From Polytrichum commune (taxonomy: Eukaryota > Streptophyta > Polytrichopsida > Polytrichales > Polytrichaceae), in assembly GCA_950295325.1 (NCBI GenBank), contig OX485803.1, positions 19,158,001-19,222,000 on the forward strand: a stretch of DNA of 64,000 nucleotides. Direction: 5' to 3'. A program made the position numbers and the translations under genes. Of this stretch, positions 48,782-61,463 are shown piece after piece; the stretch's first letter is position 1; each line of letters begins with the position of its first letter. The notes under the pieces were generated by a model, which had not been told where the DNA came from, searched no databases, and saw only the letters and a program-made list of their open reading frames with translations.

Positions 48782-51700
48782 TAAGCCTAAGAACATGAGA
48801 CTTGAAGTGATGGAGAAATGGAAATTGTAAGGGCAATTGCAAAGGAACCCTACAAGTGTGTGAGGTGTGGCCGCAACATGGAGTTGGACATTGTGACCGT
48901 CTTTTGATAATTATGTTGTGGTTTAGCTGTGGAATGGAGCAAATGAGTGACATATGGACCAACGGATGAGCCGATGTTCTTCTCGAGTTTCTAAAGTGCT
49001 CAACTTCCCGATGTTATTTCAAGCCCACTTTTACCTTGGATCCAAATTGAGGGTTGGCTCGAATTCTAAAAATTTGGCTCAATAGGATTGTTTGGTTTCA
49101 TCACATCTGGTCAAAGGGTTTTATATTAGGGTTGGGCCCAAACATTCACTCGCCTCATGTGGCCTCTTGGGTGGCATAATTTTGGTGCCAAACCTTCGAA
49201 CCAACTTGAAGAAATCAGGATGAGTTTTTCCTTGGCCCGTACTCTCAACATGGGTCAAATTGGGCTCATCTGTTGGATAGTGAACATCTCAACTATCGGT
49301 CCATGGAAGGTTGATTCTCTTCACTACACTTTCCCCTCAAGAACATCAAAGCCTGAAATTGGCCTTCGGCACTTTACATGTGACAAGGTTGGACCTGCAA
49401 AAAAATTATAAAGCTAGGCCAGATTGAGGCCTTATTAGTGCACATGATGAATTGGACTGGTGCTCGGGCCGGCCCCAAGCCGTATACAAAATGGGCCTCG
49501 GATTCTTATCAGTTGTCAACTTAGTTTGGAGATCACCCATGAAAAGACAATGTTAACTTAGAGCAATGCTTACAACAAATTGAATGTCACACGCGTTCAA
49601 TATTAGCTTAAAGCAATGCTTACAAAAATGTCATATGCGTTCAATGTTGTCCTTACGTGTTTTACACAAGAAAGAAAGAAAGAAAGATGACTTTGAAATT
49701 GCCAAAGGAGTGAAATGAAGGATGTTTGATATGATATTCGACATACAATTGTTCTAATATCAATTGCAGCTGATACTTTTGTGGGATTTGCATGTACCGT
49801 GTAGTGTACGTGTTGTGCTTGTGATAGAAGCAACTACAATTACTAAAAAGGTGTACATTGCATCATGTCATGTCAATCATATTGCTATGATTTCCTTCAC
49901 TAATATATTGGAATAAGGGAGTCATGTATCTTTTTATTCAACACAAACATTGTATGTAAACATCATAATGTCCCATGATTACAGTCAAAATATTTTATTT
50001 GGATACTTCTGTAATATTTCTGGAAGAATCAAATGCCATAAAAGGTTTCGTATAAAATTGCAAGCTTGGCAAAAATTTGTGACCAACCATCCATGTTCCA
50101 TGACATCCTTCGATATTGCTTGTGTACATATTACATAGCATTTTCAAATAGAAATAATTACATAAGTTCTTCCCTGTCACAAAATTGATCAATTGTTGAT
50201 CAACTATATATTTGTCATTATTTGTAGTTGCCAACCTTTGAAGGTTATGCTCAATGATTTGATCCACACAAGGCAACTTCCAAACATCAAGCAAACCCGG
50301 ATGTCAAGGACCGACATGAAATCCTTTGCTAGATCTAGAATCATCAGTTTCATACCAATTGTCAAATGTGCACCAACTTTCATCAATATAGTGGATATCT
50401 TCAATCCCTACACCAACATTGTTTGAAAGACTCTTGTTGCATCAATGCCAAATGTTACATCACAACCTTTTTCATCATTCACAATGTGAAATTCTCCACA
50501 ATGCTCACACATGAAGTGCATATTCAAATTGGTGAGGCCCAGCATCATCCGTGTGACAATAGATTTCAAACCCCTCTTGTGAGTAGCAGTGAGTAGCACT
50601 ATGAGATTGTTGCAATTCCACTAAGAATATCATCAAGTTGTTGATATTTTGCATATCTTTGGTAGCATATAATCTTGCAAGGAACACTTTTCGTTCATTT
50701 TTGTGGTTTATTTACCTCTTCTATATGTTGTTTCACTCTCATCTATCTTGTGATACAAGCTTTGACCACATCTGAGTTATGGTATCCCACGTATTATCCT
50801 AATTCCAATCTTCAACTACATTTTTGTTGATGGTTCATCGATGCAACACAAGTTTTGTTGTGTAGATCTAATCGGTAGAAGTTGGAGAACACGAGAAGCA
50901 AATCGAATAACAGTCACATGCCTTATGTACATCAGGAATCCAGTGTACTACTTCGAGGGCCGGAAAGATACTTAGACAGTCTTGCTCATATCAAACAGAC
51001 ATTGAGAGAGCGGAGTGGTTCTGAAATTAGTTCATCGACCCACCTGCGTAGTAACGTAGAATTAGATCCTAACCACTCCGTAATCACTTTCCAACCACTC
51101 CGTAACATCCAAATAAACTCACTGCCTCCAAGCACTTATTGCTTTTGAGGGCCTCTAGCGAGCAGATCACACTATCAGCAACTTCCAAGAAACTTGAATG
51201 TTGCAAAGCCAAAGTCTTCAAAGAAACTTTTTCTCGTACTAGTGTTAGAAATAGAGATTGACAAGAGGATCAAGATAGACAAGGAAGTCTGAGAAGGCTC
51301 TCCACCCAGCCGTAGAGAAGGAAGTCACAAATCGATGCTCTTCCTCTCACCCCCGAGCCTCTTTATTTGATATGAGAATTACGACATCGGAAGTCTCTTG
51401 ACGCTTCGGGTCAAGACACTAGAACACCAACCACCTGGTTGTGCATCTACTCATCTAGAATGCTCAAGGTCACTTGAGACCTTTTCGTTTGAGCTACCTT
51501 AGTCTCTTCGTATTCCAACAACTAGGGTCTCGGAGACCTCCAAGCTCCCAGAAGAGCTCCAGGTCCCTAATCCACCATGGATATGAAGATGTTCAAGAGA
51601 AGAATCGGGTTCAAGGTTACCGTCTTCCATGTTATGGGCCAGACCTTCTCCCTATTCATTGTCGATTCATGTCCTGCTCAGGTCCAGAGTTCTTGGACTT

Positions 51701-52552
51701 CGACAATACCTAGCTTCCCCATCTATTATAAGGGGTTCCAGGAACGATTTAAGCCCCACCGCGTGAAAACAAACCGGTTGCTTGTAATTGCCGAAGTGGG
51801 TAAAGGGTCACTTTCCTGCGGAGACCAGATACTAATAAGTTTCGGATTGTCGCTCGGTCCAGTGGAAGTCCAGCTTCTCCATGAATACCTCGTGAAACAA
51901 CGTCTTCCAGCCTCGGGCTCTCCAACACCACTTGAAACAAGTTCAGAACTATCTCTTCTAGTATCCTTAGGGACGGAGGTAACACTATGAACATCTTCAA
52001 TCACCTGGTTGGAGTGCACGGCATTCCCTGCAAACGCTTCCATCATCATAACCATAATTTCTTTCCGCAGACTATATATATACGTACGAAATAGAGAATG
52101 AGTACTCTAATTAGTTAGCTGAGAGGCTTCGGAACGTCCAATGTGGAGGGACACAATCTCGTCCTCGTCCGACGGTATCCCAGAGAGAATTGGCTCCACT
52201 CCAAAATCTTGTGCATCATGTGATCTAACTGACGTCGAATCTGGAGATTCCATCACAACGCCGCGCCGTTAACAATATTGTCATGGTGCAAGAGACTCAG
52301 ATTAAGTCCGAATCTGCAGTAGGTCATGATTCTTTTCTCAGGATCCATATGAATGAGCACACATTGCTTAATAATGTTATGTACGAATTCGCCTAGAGTA
52401 TTTTCACTCACAGAAAAAGTTCATTTAGATTCAACATCGAGCAATTATACTGTGCAATGTAATCAGCCTTCTCATTAAACAGAGAAATTCACGGAAGGGC
52501 TTTACATTCTAAACTTCCGCCTATCTATATCATTGCCCTAGCCATGGCTTCA
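48782..52552. other. Gene-poor DNA with a small tandem repeat
   Basis: No gene is supported. A two-copy, about 50-bp tandem repeat lies at 49553-49649 (AGCAATGCTTACAA and GCGTTCAAT in both units), followed by a GAAA-type run near 49670-49687. A plus-strand frame at 51577-51990 has no recognisable domain. Confidence 0.35.
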
Positions 52553-52737
52553 CTACACTAAATATTGCATTTGATATCACCAAGTCTATTTGTCTTGCTC
52601 AACACTAAACGTAAACCACCCATGTAGTGTCACCAACACTATATATACACCCAACATTGTTTGTCATTTCTTGTAAAAACAAAACAATTTTGGGCATTAT
52701 AGATTTGCAATGTTGCAATAATTGTCACTTATTAACT
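52553..52737. mobile_element. Truncated copy of the CTACACTAAATAT MITE family
   Basis: Starts CTACACTAAATATTGCATTT and contains GTGTCACCAACACTATATAT and TATAGATTTGCAATGTTGCA, matching the reverse strand of 31770-32072. The opposite terminus is missing. Confidence 0.6.
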
Positions 52738-53077
52738 CCTAAATGCACAAGCCTTCACATACAATTTTCGGGTAGGGGCAGCACCAATGCTTCAAATTTC
52801 AGCCATGTAGCAAACAAGACATTGTTTTCCTGAAATCCAACTAAACGGATGTGAACGAGACAGTCACCACCTTATATTCTTGTAGTTGTGAAAACTTCCG
52901 GCCCTTAAGTAGTTGAGTAATGTTGTGAAGCATGTGAGAATCGCATGTTTGTAAAATTATATCATTCGCCTCAACATGAAAAGTGCAAGCCAAAGTAGAA
53001 TCAAATATCCATGTCAAAGCAAAGCAACAAAGCAACAAAACAAAGTAGACTATCAAGTAACAACTTAACTACGTTGG

Positions 53078-53279
53078 TTATCCCAATTAGTGTGTGTTAC
53101 TATTTGGAGTTACATAGTGCTATAATTATTTAATGAGAATGTGATATTTTACCAAGCAAAGTCATAAATGTTCTATAATGTCCGAACAACCTATGGAACT
53201 TTCGTTAGCAGAAATTGAAATTATGAGTAAGCCGTTATTGCACTAAGTAACTTTGAAAAGTAACTCGCACTAATTGGAA
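53078..53279. mobile_element. Second copy of the TTATCCCAATTAGTG MITE family
   Basis: The left end TTATCCCAATTAGTGTGTGT and the degenerate right end CGCACTAATTGG are inverted. Internal blocks TACCAAGCAAAGTCATAAAT and GTCCGAACAACCTATGGAA match the reverse strand of 31182-31386. Confidence 0.75.
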
Positions 53280-54670
53280 AAATTCGTGTAATATTAGGTA
53301 ATTCCAAAAAAATTAGCCAATTCCAAACAAAATCGGTGGTTGACATCATCCTCCAAACCCCCTCAATTATTGTGACTCCTTCCCACAACTTTGTTGTTGT
53401 GCCTCATATATATGTGGCTTCTATCGATGCATTTATGACAAAGTAGCTACAAATTTGCACCATGTTTTTGTTTGTTCACACAAGGCATGCATAATTCCAG
53501 ACTATCCAAAAATCCACAATTACCTAAATAGCAATTCTATATGCCTCAGCCTTCAAAAATGTAGGCCTTGTCCTTCACTACTATATTCTTGAGCCTCCAA
53601 AACCATGTACATAAAACCGCAACGGTGTCTAAACACCGAGTACAGTGGTGAATGCATTTTCTACCATATTCATCAATGGAACATACTTGTCAAGGGCAAG
53701 TATTGTAATACGGATATCAATTGGGGACCACTGACACTAATTCCAAAGTAGAGTATTGTGGAAACCAACATCCACCCAATAATAAACGACAAATCACACT
53801 CCGTTTTCTTCATCACAACATGCATATGAAATCTAACATACATTTTGGAGGGGTGAGCATTTGATGGTGAATCACATTGGCCTTTACTACTACCATTCAC
53901 CCTTCCCATGGTGGCAAGTTGGCAAGCAACCATGTCCATGCCTAAGCTTATGGCCTTTCATTTCACAATTATGGGTTAAGTGTTCGTACAATATTTATTG
54001 GGTTTATCTACATCATGGTCAAGTGTAAATCTTCACGCCCTTGTCCATTATCTTGAAGGAAAATCCTTTTGTTGACCACAAGTTGCGTGCGAAGCATCGC
54101 AATTGTGTTTGAAATCATTGTCTTTGATACACATGCCCTTTAGTGACCTTGTAGATATATATCTATAATGTGGTCATATATGCATGTTCTAATGGAGTCA
54201 ATAATTTAATTCCGACACCTATTTTTTGGTCCTTCCGTTGTAACAAGTCCACACTTAAGTGATTGCTTATAAAGAAAGAAAATATTCAATGTGACTTCTT
54301 GTAATGCATATAATCTTTGATTCAAAAAACTAAAATTACAAATCATGTGTTTTGTATTTGCTAACGAGATGAGACAATTCCTGATCCAATTCAACAACCA
54401 TCATTCTTATGTTGAGTTGGAAGTGACCACAATAGTGTCACACACCTTGGAACTGTCCAACTAGGTCGTACCATTATATTTTGAAGGAGATCGATAGTCC
54501 GGAAGTCTTGATTATGGGGCTCTTGAAAAGTGTCCAAGGAAGATTTTGGGGCAAAATCTATCAAAATCCTAATGTTTCCAAGTCCAACAAGTTACAAGTT
54601 GTGATCTTTCGATTCTTCTTAATTAATATGTATATATTCCATAAATTCATGTGAACCAAGGGTGGGTTTC
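53280..54670. other. Intergenic DNA
   Basis: No gene or clear repeat is supported. Confidence 0.3.
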
Positions 54671-54988
54671 CATGTAGTTAAGCACAAGCCATCATCCAAC
54701 CACATCTTGGTCACCCGCTAGAATGTGGAGGGCCGTGGACACATGCCGCTAGACTTCCATGTGTCCACTAGAGAATCTTAAACCTACAAGTGCCAGTCAC
54801 CAAAGGATTGAGGACCAATTTCGGGAGGAGGAGATAAGTAGGTGGTCCCAAATATGAGAAGATGGGAGTAGCTACAGTAGATGGCACATAAGAAGCTTAC
54901 CCCACTAGATTCCCTCTACATTTGGACGGGTTTGTCATTATTCATACTAGAATTTGGTGTGCAAGCAACCCACATGGAAGCTTACCCT
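54671..54988 (+). repeat. Dispersed repeat, copy 2 (pair of 27114-27443)
   Basis: Same order and orientation of blocks as copy 1, including CATGTAGTTAAG, AAGCCATCATCCAACC and GAGAAGATGGGAGTAGCTA. Confidence 0.75.
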
Positions 54989-55150
54989 AAGTTTCCTGAA
55001 GACTTGAACTTCAACTAATAACTTCCTCAAACTCAACTAGTTCATCTGCAATTAGCAGTCGGTTCTTCCAATTTATTGCTTTTGAAGATATGCAAGCAAT
55101 GTAAGGAGCGCACCGAGCCTTCAGATGTGACTCAACGTGTGGAGCAACTA

Positions 55151-55529
55151 CACTAACTATACCAATTAGTGAGTGTGGGAAACTAGTGAGGGTGGGAAAT
55201 TAGTGAAGGTGATACTAAATTCCTTTATACTATGAATTAGTGCCATCAAAAGATCTAGGAAGCATTGTTCATCTTGGCATCATTCACTTAAAATAATAGC
55301 ACTTTGGCACTAACCACTAAAAGTATTGGCACTTGGCATTATTCACTAACAAGCATGTGGCACGCATCAAATTTCTTATAATCTATGGTAAATGAGCATA
55401 AAATTCACCATACTCATTAATTCTAAGTGTCACTTAGTTACAACTTTAACCCTCGATAACTTTGAAATTTGGCTAGATTGTGCGTGTAACTTGAATTAGT
55501 ACCACCCTCGCTAATTGGTATATTTAACA
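55151..55529. mobile_element. Probable MITE with ATACCAATTAG termini, about 380 bp
   Basis: TAACTATACCAATTAGTGAG at the left is answered by CTCGCTAATTGGTATATTTA at the right. The interior starts with about 20-bp tandem units (GTGGGAAACTAGTGAGG type). There is no coding capacity. Confidence 0.55.
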
Positions 55530-58500
55530 CAGCCTTTTCACCTCCCTAATTGAACATCCATCACATTTGTAGGGCTCATTCCAATGGCATCATTCCAATG
55601 GCATCATCCCATTGTTCCAAAGAACAACCATAGTATAGATCCACTTGGGTGGAGCCATGGAAAATTAATCGCCCCTCTCACTTGTACCTTTACCACAATG
55701 AAAGATGGTCGGTGAAATCCAAGCAAGAATCCATGAACTAACTTCCAACCTCCGATCACCTCTTGAGAATTTTGGAACACTTCTCAAACACTCAACTAAA
55801 TTTTAAGCGTAACTTTTTGCACTCAAAATTGTCGTATTTTTTTTACACCACACCCAATAGAGAAACTGGTCCATTAGGACTATTGCATACGGGATATTCA
55901 TAAAATCTATAAGTAACCGATGCTTGCCCAGATTTAATCTCACTTGTTATGCAAAACCAACGCCACATTCTTTCAAAAGTATCCTACTTTTCACCCTAAG
56001 TGTCCATGCTTTACGCCAGACACATTCAATCAGTTTAAGGTGTACTTAAGGTGCAGAATTAGGAGGAGTGTGTTTCTGAAAGGGGGTTGAAATCAACACC
56101 CTCTTCATTAATCAATGTAAAACATAACAATTGAGTGAAGAATAGCCTGAAGAATCATAATAAAAAACAGCGATTTCAGTTCACAACACTTACCGAGCGG
56201 GGAGGGGAAAGGCAGACAAAACCATGTCCCTCCCAAGTTAGTTGATAATATATCTCAATTGGGATTCTTTTGACTAGAAATATACACCAGGGCATACAAT
56301 GTTCCTTTTATTGTGTTCAACCTTCCCTGAACTTTACTAGAGGTGCTAGGATTTAAATCCAGAACCTCCTCAAACCAAAATCTATAGCAAAATCTAGGCG
56401 ACTTTGATGGATATTTATGTTATTTCCAAGATTGCTGAATCCTTTTGAATTCGGTGACGAGCGAGGTAGCCATCCACACCCAAGCCTCCTCAATGGCAAC
56501 CTACCAAAACCAAAGTTAATTTCAAAAGAGTTTCCCAAATGTTCACACTGGAAGTCCCATTCTTCATTCTTTTGTCTTCAAAAAAAAATTTGAAAAGAAA
56601 ACAAAAGTATGAAGATGTAGGGATGCACATTTACCAAAACAAACACATCACAAAAGTTGTGTAGCAATCAACTCTTTTCCCTCCAAATCAGGGTTCAGGA
56701 GATTTTTGAGCTCAACCAACTAAAATCCGTCCCTTCAAAATTTCTACCGGTTTTTTAAGGATTCGATCGGTTGCAAACTTGTTGTCATTAATTTGGATCG
56801 GCCAATATCCTATATTTTCTTTCAAGTGCCGGTTAATTTCCTCTTCATTGTAATGACAACCGGCCAAAAACTCGGACATTGATAAGTAAGTTGGTTTTCC
56901 AATTATATCTACAAACAACATACACCATTCAACAACAATAATATGTAATGATATCAACATCCAACAAGAATGATCAACAATTTATTTGTAGCAGGAGTTG
57001 AACCTAAAATAAGCCATCAACCGGTTGATGGCCATGGATAAACTCTTCTATCATACCTAGGTCTTAAAACCTCATATTAGATTTGAGGCCACAACATGAT
57101 AAAAGAGTAACCTAACATACCATACTATATACAAAAATGAAATTCACCAACTATTAGAGTCAAAATCAACAATATCTTCACCTTCAAGAGGAGAACGCCC
57201 TAAAAGGTATCTTTGTGGATGTGAAAACAACCATCTAAACTTTGTAGAGTTCCTTCATAAAGCTATGGCTTCCATTAGTACATTATCAAGATCACCACAA
57301 AGATCTTCCATAGACACACTCATAATACATTCTAAACGCTAGCCGTCAACAATGAAATGCAATAATGAAGCAAAAGCATCGTTAAGTTTCTTGTGACCTA
57401 CACGGCTGAGAACCTCCCTCATTCAATATCCGCCAATACCCTCGGGAGACCAGCCAATATCCGCCTATACCCTCGGGAGACCCAACTCATTTCGGCCATT
57501 TTCTGAGCCTGAGGGGTTAAATTTCCTACATTATCTCATATTGGTCAGTTGATTTCTTATACTCTTCATATTTAACTCAGTTATACGGCCGAAATCTCCC
57601 AAAAAAAATCAGTAATTTTGCAATTTCACTCAGCTAATTTACAACTAGCTGCCGGATCTCCCCGATCATTGCTCCAAATGTGCAAAATGAAGTGCGTGGG
57701 AATGAGTGGTGAACAGTGCCATTATAAGGTTCATGTTCTATCATCAATGACATCTCAGTTGACCAAACAGGATCAAAACAAAATTCTAGTACAAATGATA
57801 TAACCAATTGAAACAGTCAAGTTTTTTTTGACACAGATTACTTCTACATCCTCCAGGGAAAAAACAGAAAGCCATAAATTTGTCGAGAGAAACACATGCA
57901 AGGTGGAACATCCACCTTTCATTTGGAAATCCACCATTAGGAACACCAGTATGCAAGGTGGTTGTCATAGGTCAATAATAATTTACTTTGTAATAAGAAA
58001 ACTTGACTAAGTTAGATGCTTTACACCAAACATGAGCACCAGTATTGGAATGTACTAGAATCTGAAACAATGCAAAGCACAATTTAGATCAACACACACA
58101 AAAATTAAACTGCCAAAGTTTCAAATTATACACCAAGCATGTATTCAGATTGTATCTCCACTGAGACTTTCAATTACTTGGAAGAAATGTACTTCCTTTT
58201 GTAAATATATTGTATCTTCCATTTGGAAGAATTGGCATCAAGAAGTTCAGCAAGGCGTGAACAAAGTTACAGTAAGAAACAATGTGCGCCATGCCTTGGG
58301 CATGGCCTGCAGAATCATCACCAATCTCTTTCATGGAATTCCTCTTACAAAATGCACTGCCAGGAGCAGCAATGCAACCCAAAGAATTTGTCTCGTTTTA
58401 CCCTACGGTTGAGACAGGTTGCACATCAGCTGAACCTCATTGTAACGGATGTATTTTAAAGATCATGTCTAGTACTCGATGGCATCACTCAATGGCATGT

Positions 58501-58564
58501 ACAGGTTTATGGAGTAACTTTGTATTGAGGATTGAAAAGTAGCCCGTAATGATGAAATGTCTGG
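55530..58564. other. Gene-poor DNA downstream of the Sec14-like gene
   Basis: No coding region is supported. A two-copy direct repeat lies at 57424-57483 (CAATATCCGCC, then ATACCCTCGGGAGACC). The last part probably includes the 3' UTR of the Sec14-like gene. A minus-strand frame at 56712-56960 is unrecognised. Confidence 0.35.
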
Positions 58565-61463
58565 TCATTCTCCAGCATCCAAGAGGTGAGTAGCACCTCC
58601 TCTCCCAACAGAACAAGTTAATTGTAATACCTGAACACAAGCTTCAACGAGATTGATTGGGAAACTCGCTTTACTATCTACCTGATGTTTGAAATCACGT
58701 ACTTACTTGGATACCCGCAATTTTAGCTGTCAGCTTGTCCCTCTGCTTCTGATCTTTGTTGCTCTGTGCCGCCTCAAGAGATGGCAGTACACATTCAATA
58801 GCATGGACAACTTCTGCAGTCTCTGAATGTGGGTCTTGCTCTTCCAAAGTTGGTACTTTGATGTGAAGTGAACCCTCTGAATTGAGACTGCCAAGACTTC
58901 TGCCAGATGCAAGTGCATTCTGCTTGATATGATTATAAAGCTCAGTGTGAAATTTGTGAGATGGGGAGAAGACATCCAAGTTCGCAGATGATGTAGTTGA
59001 ATTTTCTCTCGTGCCAGATTTGCAGAATAGGGGTAATGTATCATAATCCATGACCTGTACCACCCCACGCTCATAGATTAGGTTCACTATAATATCTGTT
59101 TGAACAGCATGTACTATATCCAAATACAACCCATTGCTGACACTACCACTCTGCATGCACAGGTGATTTCTTTTTAAAGCACGAGGCAAAGATTGTCCTC
59201 AGCTGACTTGTAAAGCAGATCTCAAAATGTATGACATTGATTTGTTACCTGAAGAAGTTCATCCATCCCATTACCCTTCAGTACTTGCACCTTTCGCTTT
59301 GTCCTCTCCTGCAACATAGGCTTCACCGCCTGCTCAGAAAAGCAGCATAATTAGTTTGCCTGCCTCTTCTTGTCCTTGTTTCTCCACTAGCACCAACTCA
59401 AGAATATGACAAAATCATAAACTTACACCTATGTGCAGCTGACACCCGCAGGGAGTTTGAGAATATACCTTCCAGCATGCAGAGAACACGTATGGTGCAT
59501 TCACAATATAATAAGTATCAGTTTTCTCTGGATAATTCAAATCATCCACAGTAGCGATAGCTGTTGATGTCTTCAGTCGGCTGAAGGCCGAAAGCCTAAG
59601 GCCAGTCATGTCCAGAATCTTTAGACAAGATCCCACATGGCATCCTTTTACCTTACTGATTTGAGGCTGTTCAAAACACAAATAGAGTTTATCAGACATG
59701 ACAATCAGATGAGGAATGAGAAAACAGGTTGCCTGAAATGATCAAAAATGTAAAATAGGAAGGTCCAGACTCCAGTGGCGTACCAAGAGAAATCTATCCC
59801 TGTATTCGTTGATCTGTATGTGTGATTGGACATACTTGTCTACCTGCACAATTGTGTACCATGAATCAAAAATGTCCAGCAAGTCTGCAAAATTCTGATA
59901 ATAGCAAGAGACAATAGCACAATTCTGATTGATCGAAAACATTCCTACCAAGTGGTTGAAATTAATGGTCTACATATTACATACAGGTGCTTTGTGGTTG
60001 TGCTACATATGATTGAAATGAATTGCAGCGCAATATATGCTTTGGTATTACAGCACGATATATGTGTTTGTATGTCACTACACCCATTCGATGCTGGTTG
60101 CAATGATGGAAAAACTCACCGAAGCTTGGTCGAAAGTACTTAGACCCACTCCCACAGCAAACACAGGTCGACCCTACAGTAACAACAACCATAAATCATA
60201 CACCACTTTTGGCCCCATATTCTTGGAAAGATTTGTTGATGAATTTGATTCTAGATTGCACCTATTAAGGTTTTAAGTTATGGATTATAGTATGGTTGAT
60301 ACCAGAATAAGTTTCAGGAGCTAGGATATTAGCAAAACAGCAGGAACAGAACTGCTGCCCACTTAGAGATTTCCTTACCTGCTTACAGAATCCACAAAAG
60401 CCAATCAATTGTGACTCACGAATAAGGTCAAAGGTCTCCTTGGGCATAATAGGTTTCTGGAACACAGAAGACACCAAGGTCAGTGGACACCATATGAAAC
60501 ATGGATTGTACAGTCTGTGTCAGCAAAATAGAGAATCTACAACAAATCATTACCCAATTTAAGGTCAAATTCAACCCGTCCCAGTTAAACACAGTGAATG
60601 AACATACCGCAAGGATATTGTCAATTCTGTTGCTGACCCTCCAGTTAAGACAATCAATCAACTGCATGAAACAAACAAATTTATGTCAAATTTTACCATC
60701 AACTGTCATGTCATTTAAAGATCAACATTTCATGTCTAGATTGGCCAAATGGATATGAAGAATCTCTGAAATGGCTAACCATTTTGCTAGCCTTTTCCAC
60801 ATTGTCATCTCTTGCTCGCAAAAACCGCTCCAAGGTGGCCTCTGGGTAGCCAGCATGCATGTTCTGATACAAACACCAAGGTGTTGGTAAGGAAGAAAAC
60901 CCATATCAGAAGTTGTGGGGACAGCAATAAGAACATGACAACAAGCACAATCTGCCAGGTATTAATAAGCAGATGTTAGCTGCAATAACCATACAATCAG
61001 GAAAGGATAAAATGGTGTACCTGAAAAGTATCTCGCAAAGGTTTATCCACTGATCCATCCAAGCATACAAAGATCAGCAATAGAGAGAAACAGCGAAAGT
61101 ATTATATAAGACCAGCAATAGACCAATTACCTCAAAACTCACTATCCCAAATGGTATAACTCCCAAAATCTTCCATACCAGAAACACATACAATAACAAA
61201 GAGAAAAATTGAACATCGAATCTACAATTACGCATAAGACTACTCACACTGATTACAGGAGCAAACTGGAGACCAAACTTAGTAACATTTGCCTAACCCC
61301 AACGTAGGTCGATATTATCATAACTAACATATAACCTCCGTATTGCATTTCAGAAACTGATATGCACCCTGTGCGCAAAGAAAAATCGTAAGGCCTGCTT
61401 ACGTTTGTCAATAACCTGTTGCATTTCCTTAATCATTCCTGCCATGTTGGACTTGGTAGCCAT
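58565..61463 (-). CDS. Sec14-like CRAL-TRIO lipid-transfer protein, 11 exons, 387 aa
   Basis: Exons from the start: 61403-61463, 61021-61049, 60780-60863, 60608-60661, 60379-60456, 60120-60173, 59784-59843, 59469-59666, 59249-59329, 58707-59054, 58565-58681, all GT-AG and in phase. CRAL-TRIO N-terminal part: YPEATLERFLRARDDNVEKA (residues 36-55). Lipid-binding lobe: RPVFAVGVGLSTFDQAS, VQSHIQINEYRDRFLL, LKILDMTGLRLSAFS, DDLNYPEKTDTYYIVNAPYV and VKPMLQERTKRKVQVLKG. The C-terminal region (from about 234) contains MDYDTLPLFCKSG and a charged tail. Family members bind phosphatidylinositol and phosphatidylcholine and move or present them at membranes. The plant subfamily with MDY-type C-termini is the closest by eye. 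The last exon is the least certain part. Confidence 0.9.

Noticed and set aside
51577-51990. Plus-strand frame of 137 codons
   Set aside because: No recognisable motif, no supporting splice context, and similar-length frames overlap on the opposite strand.
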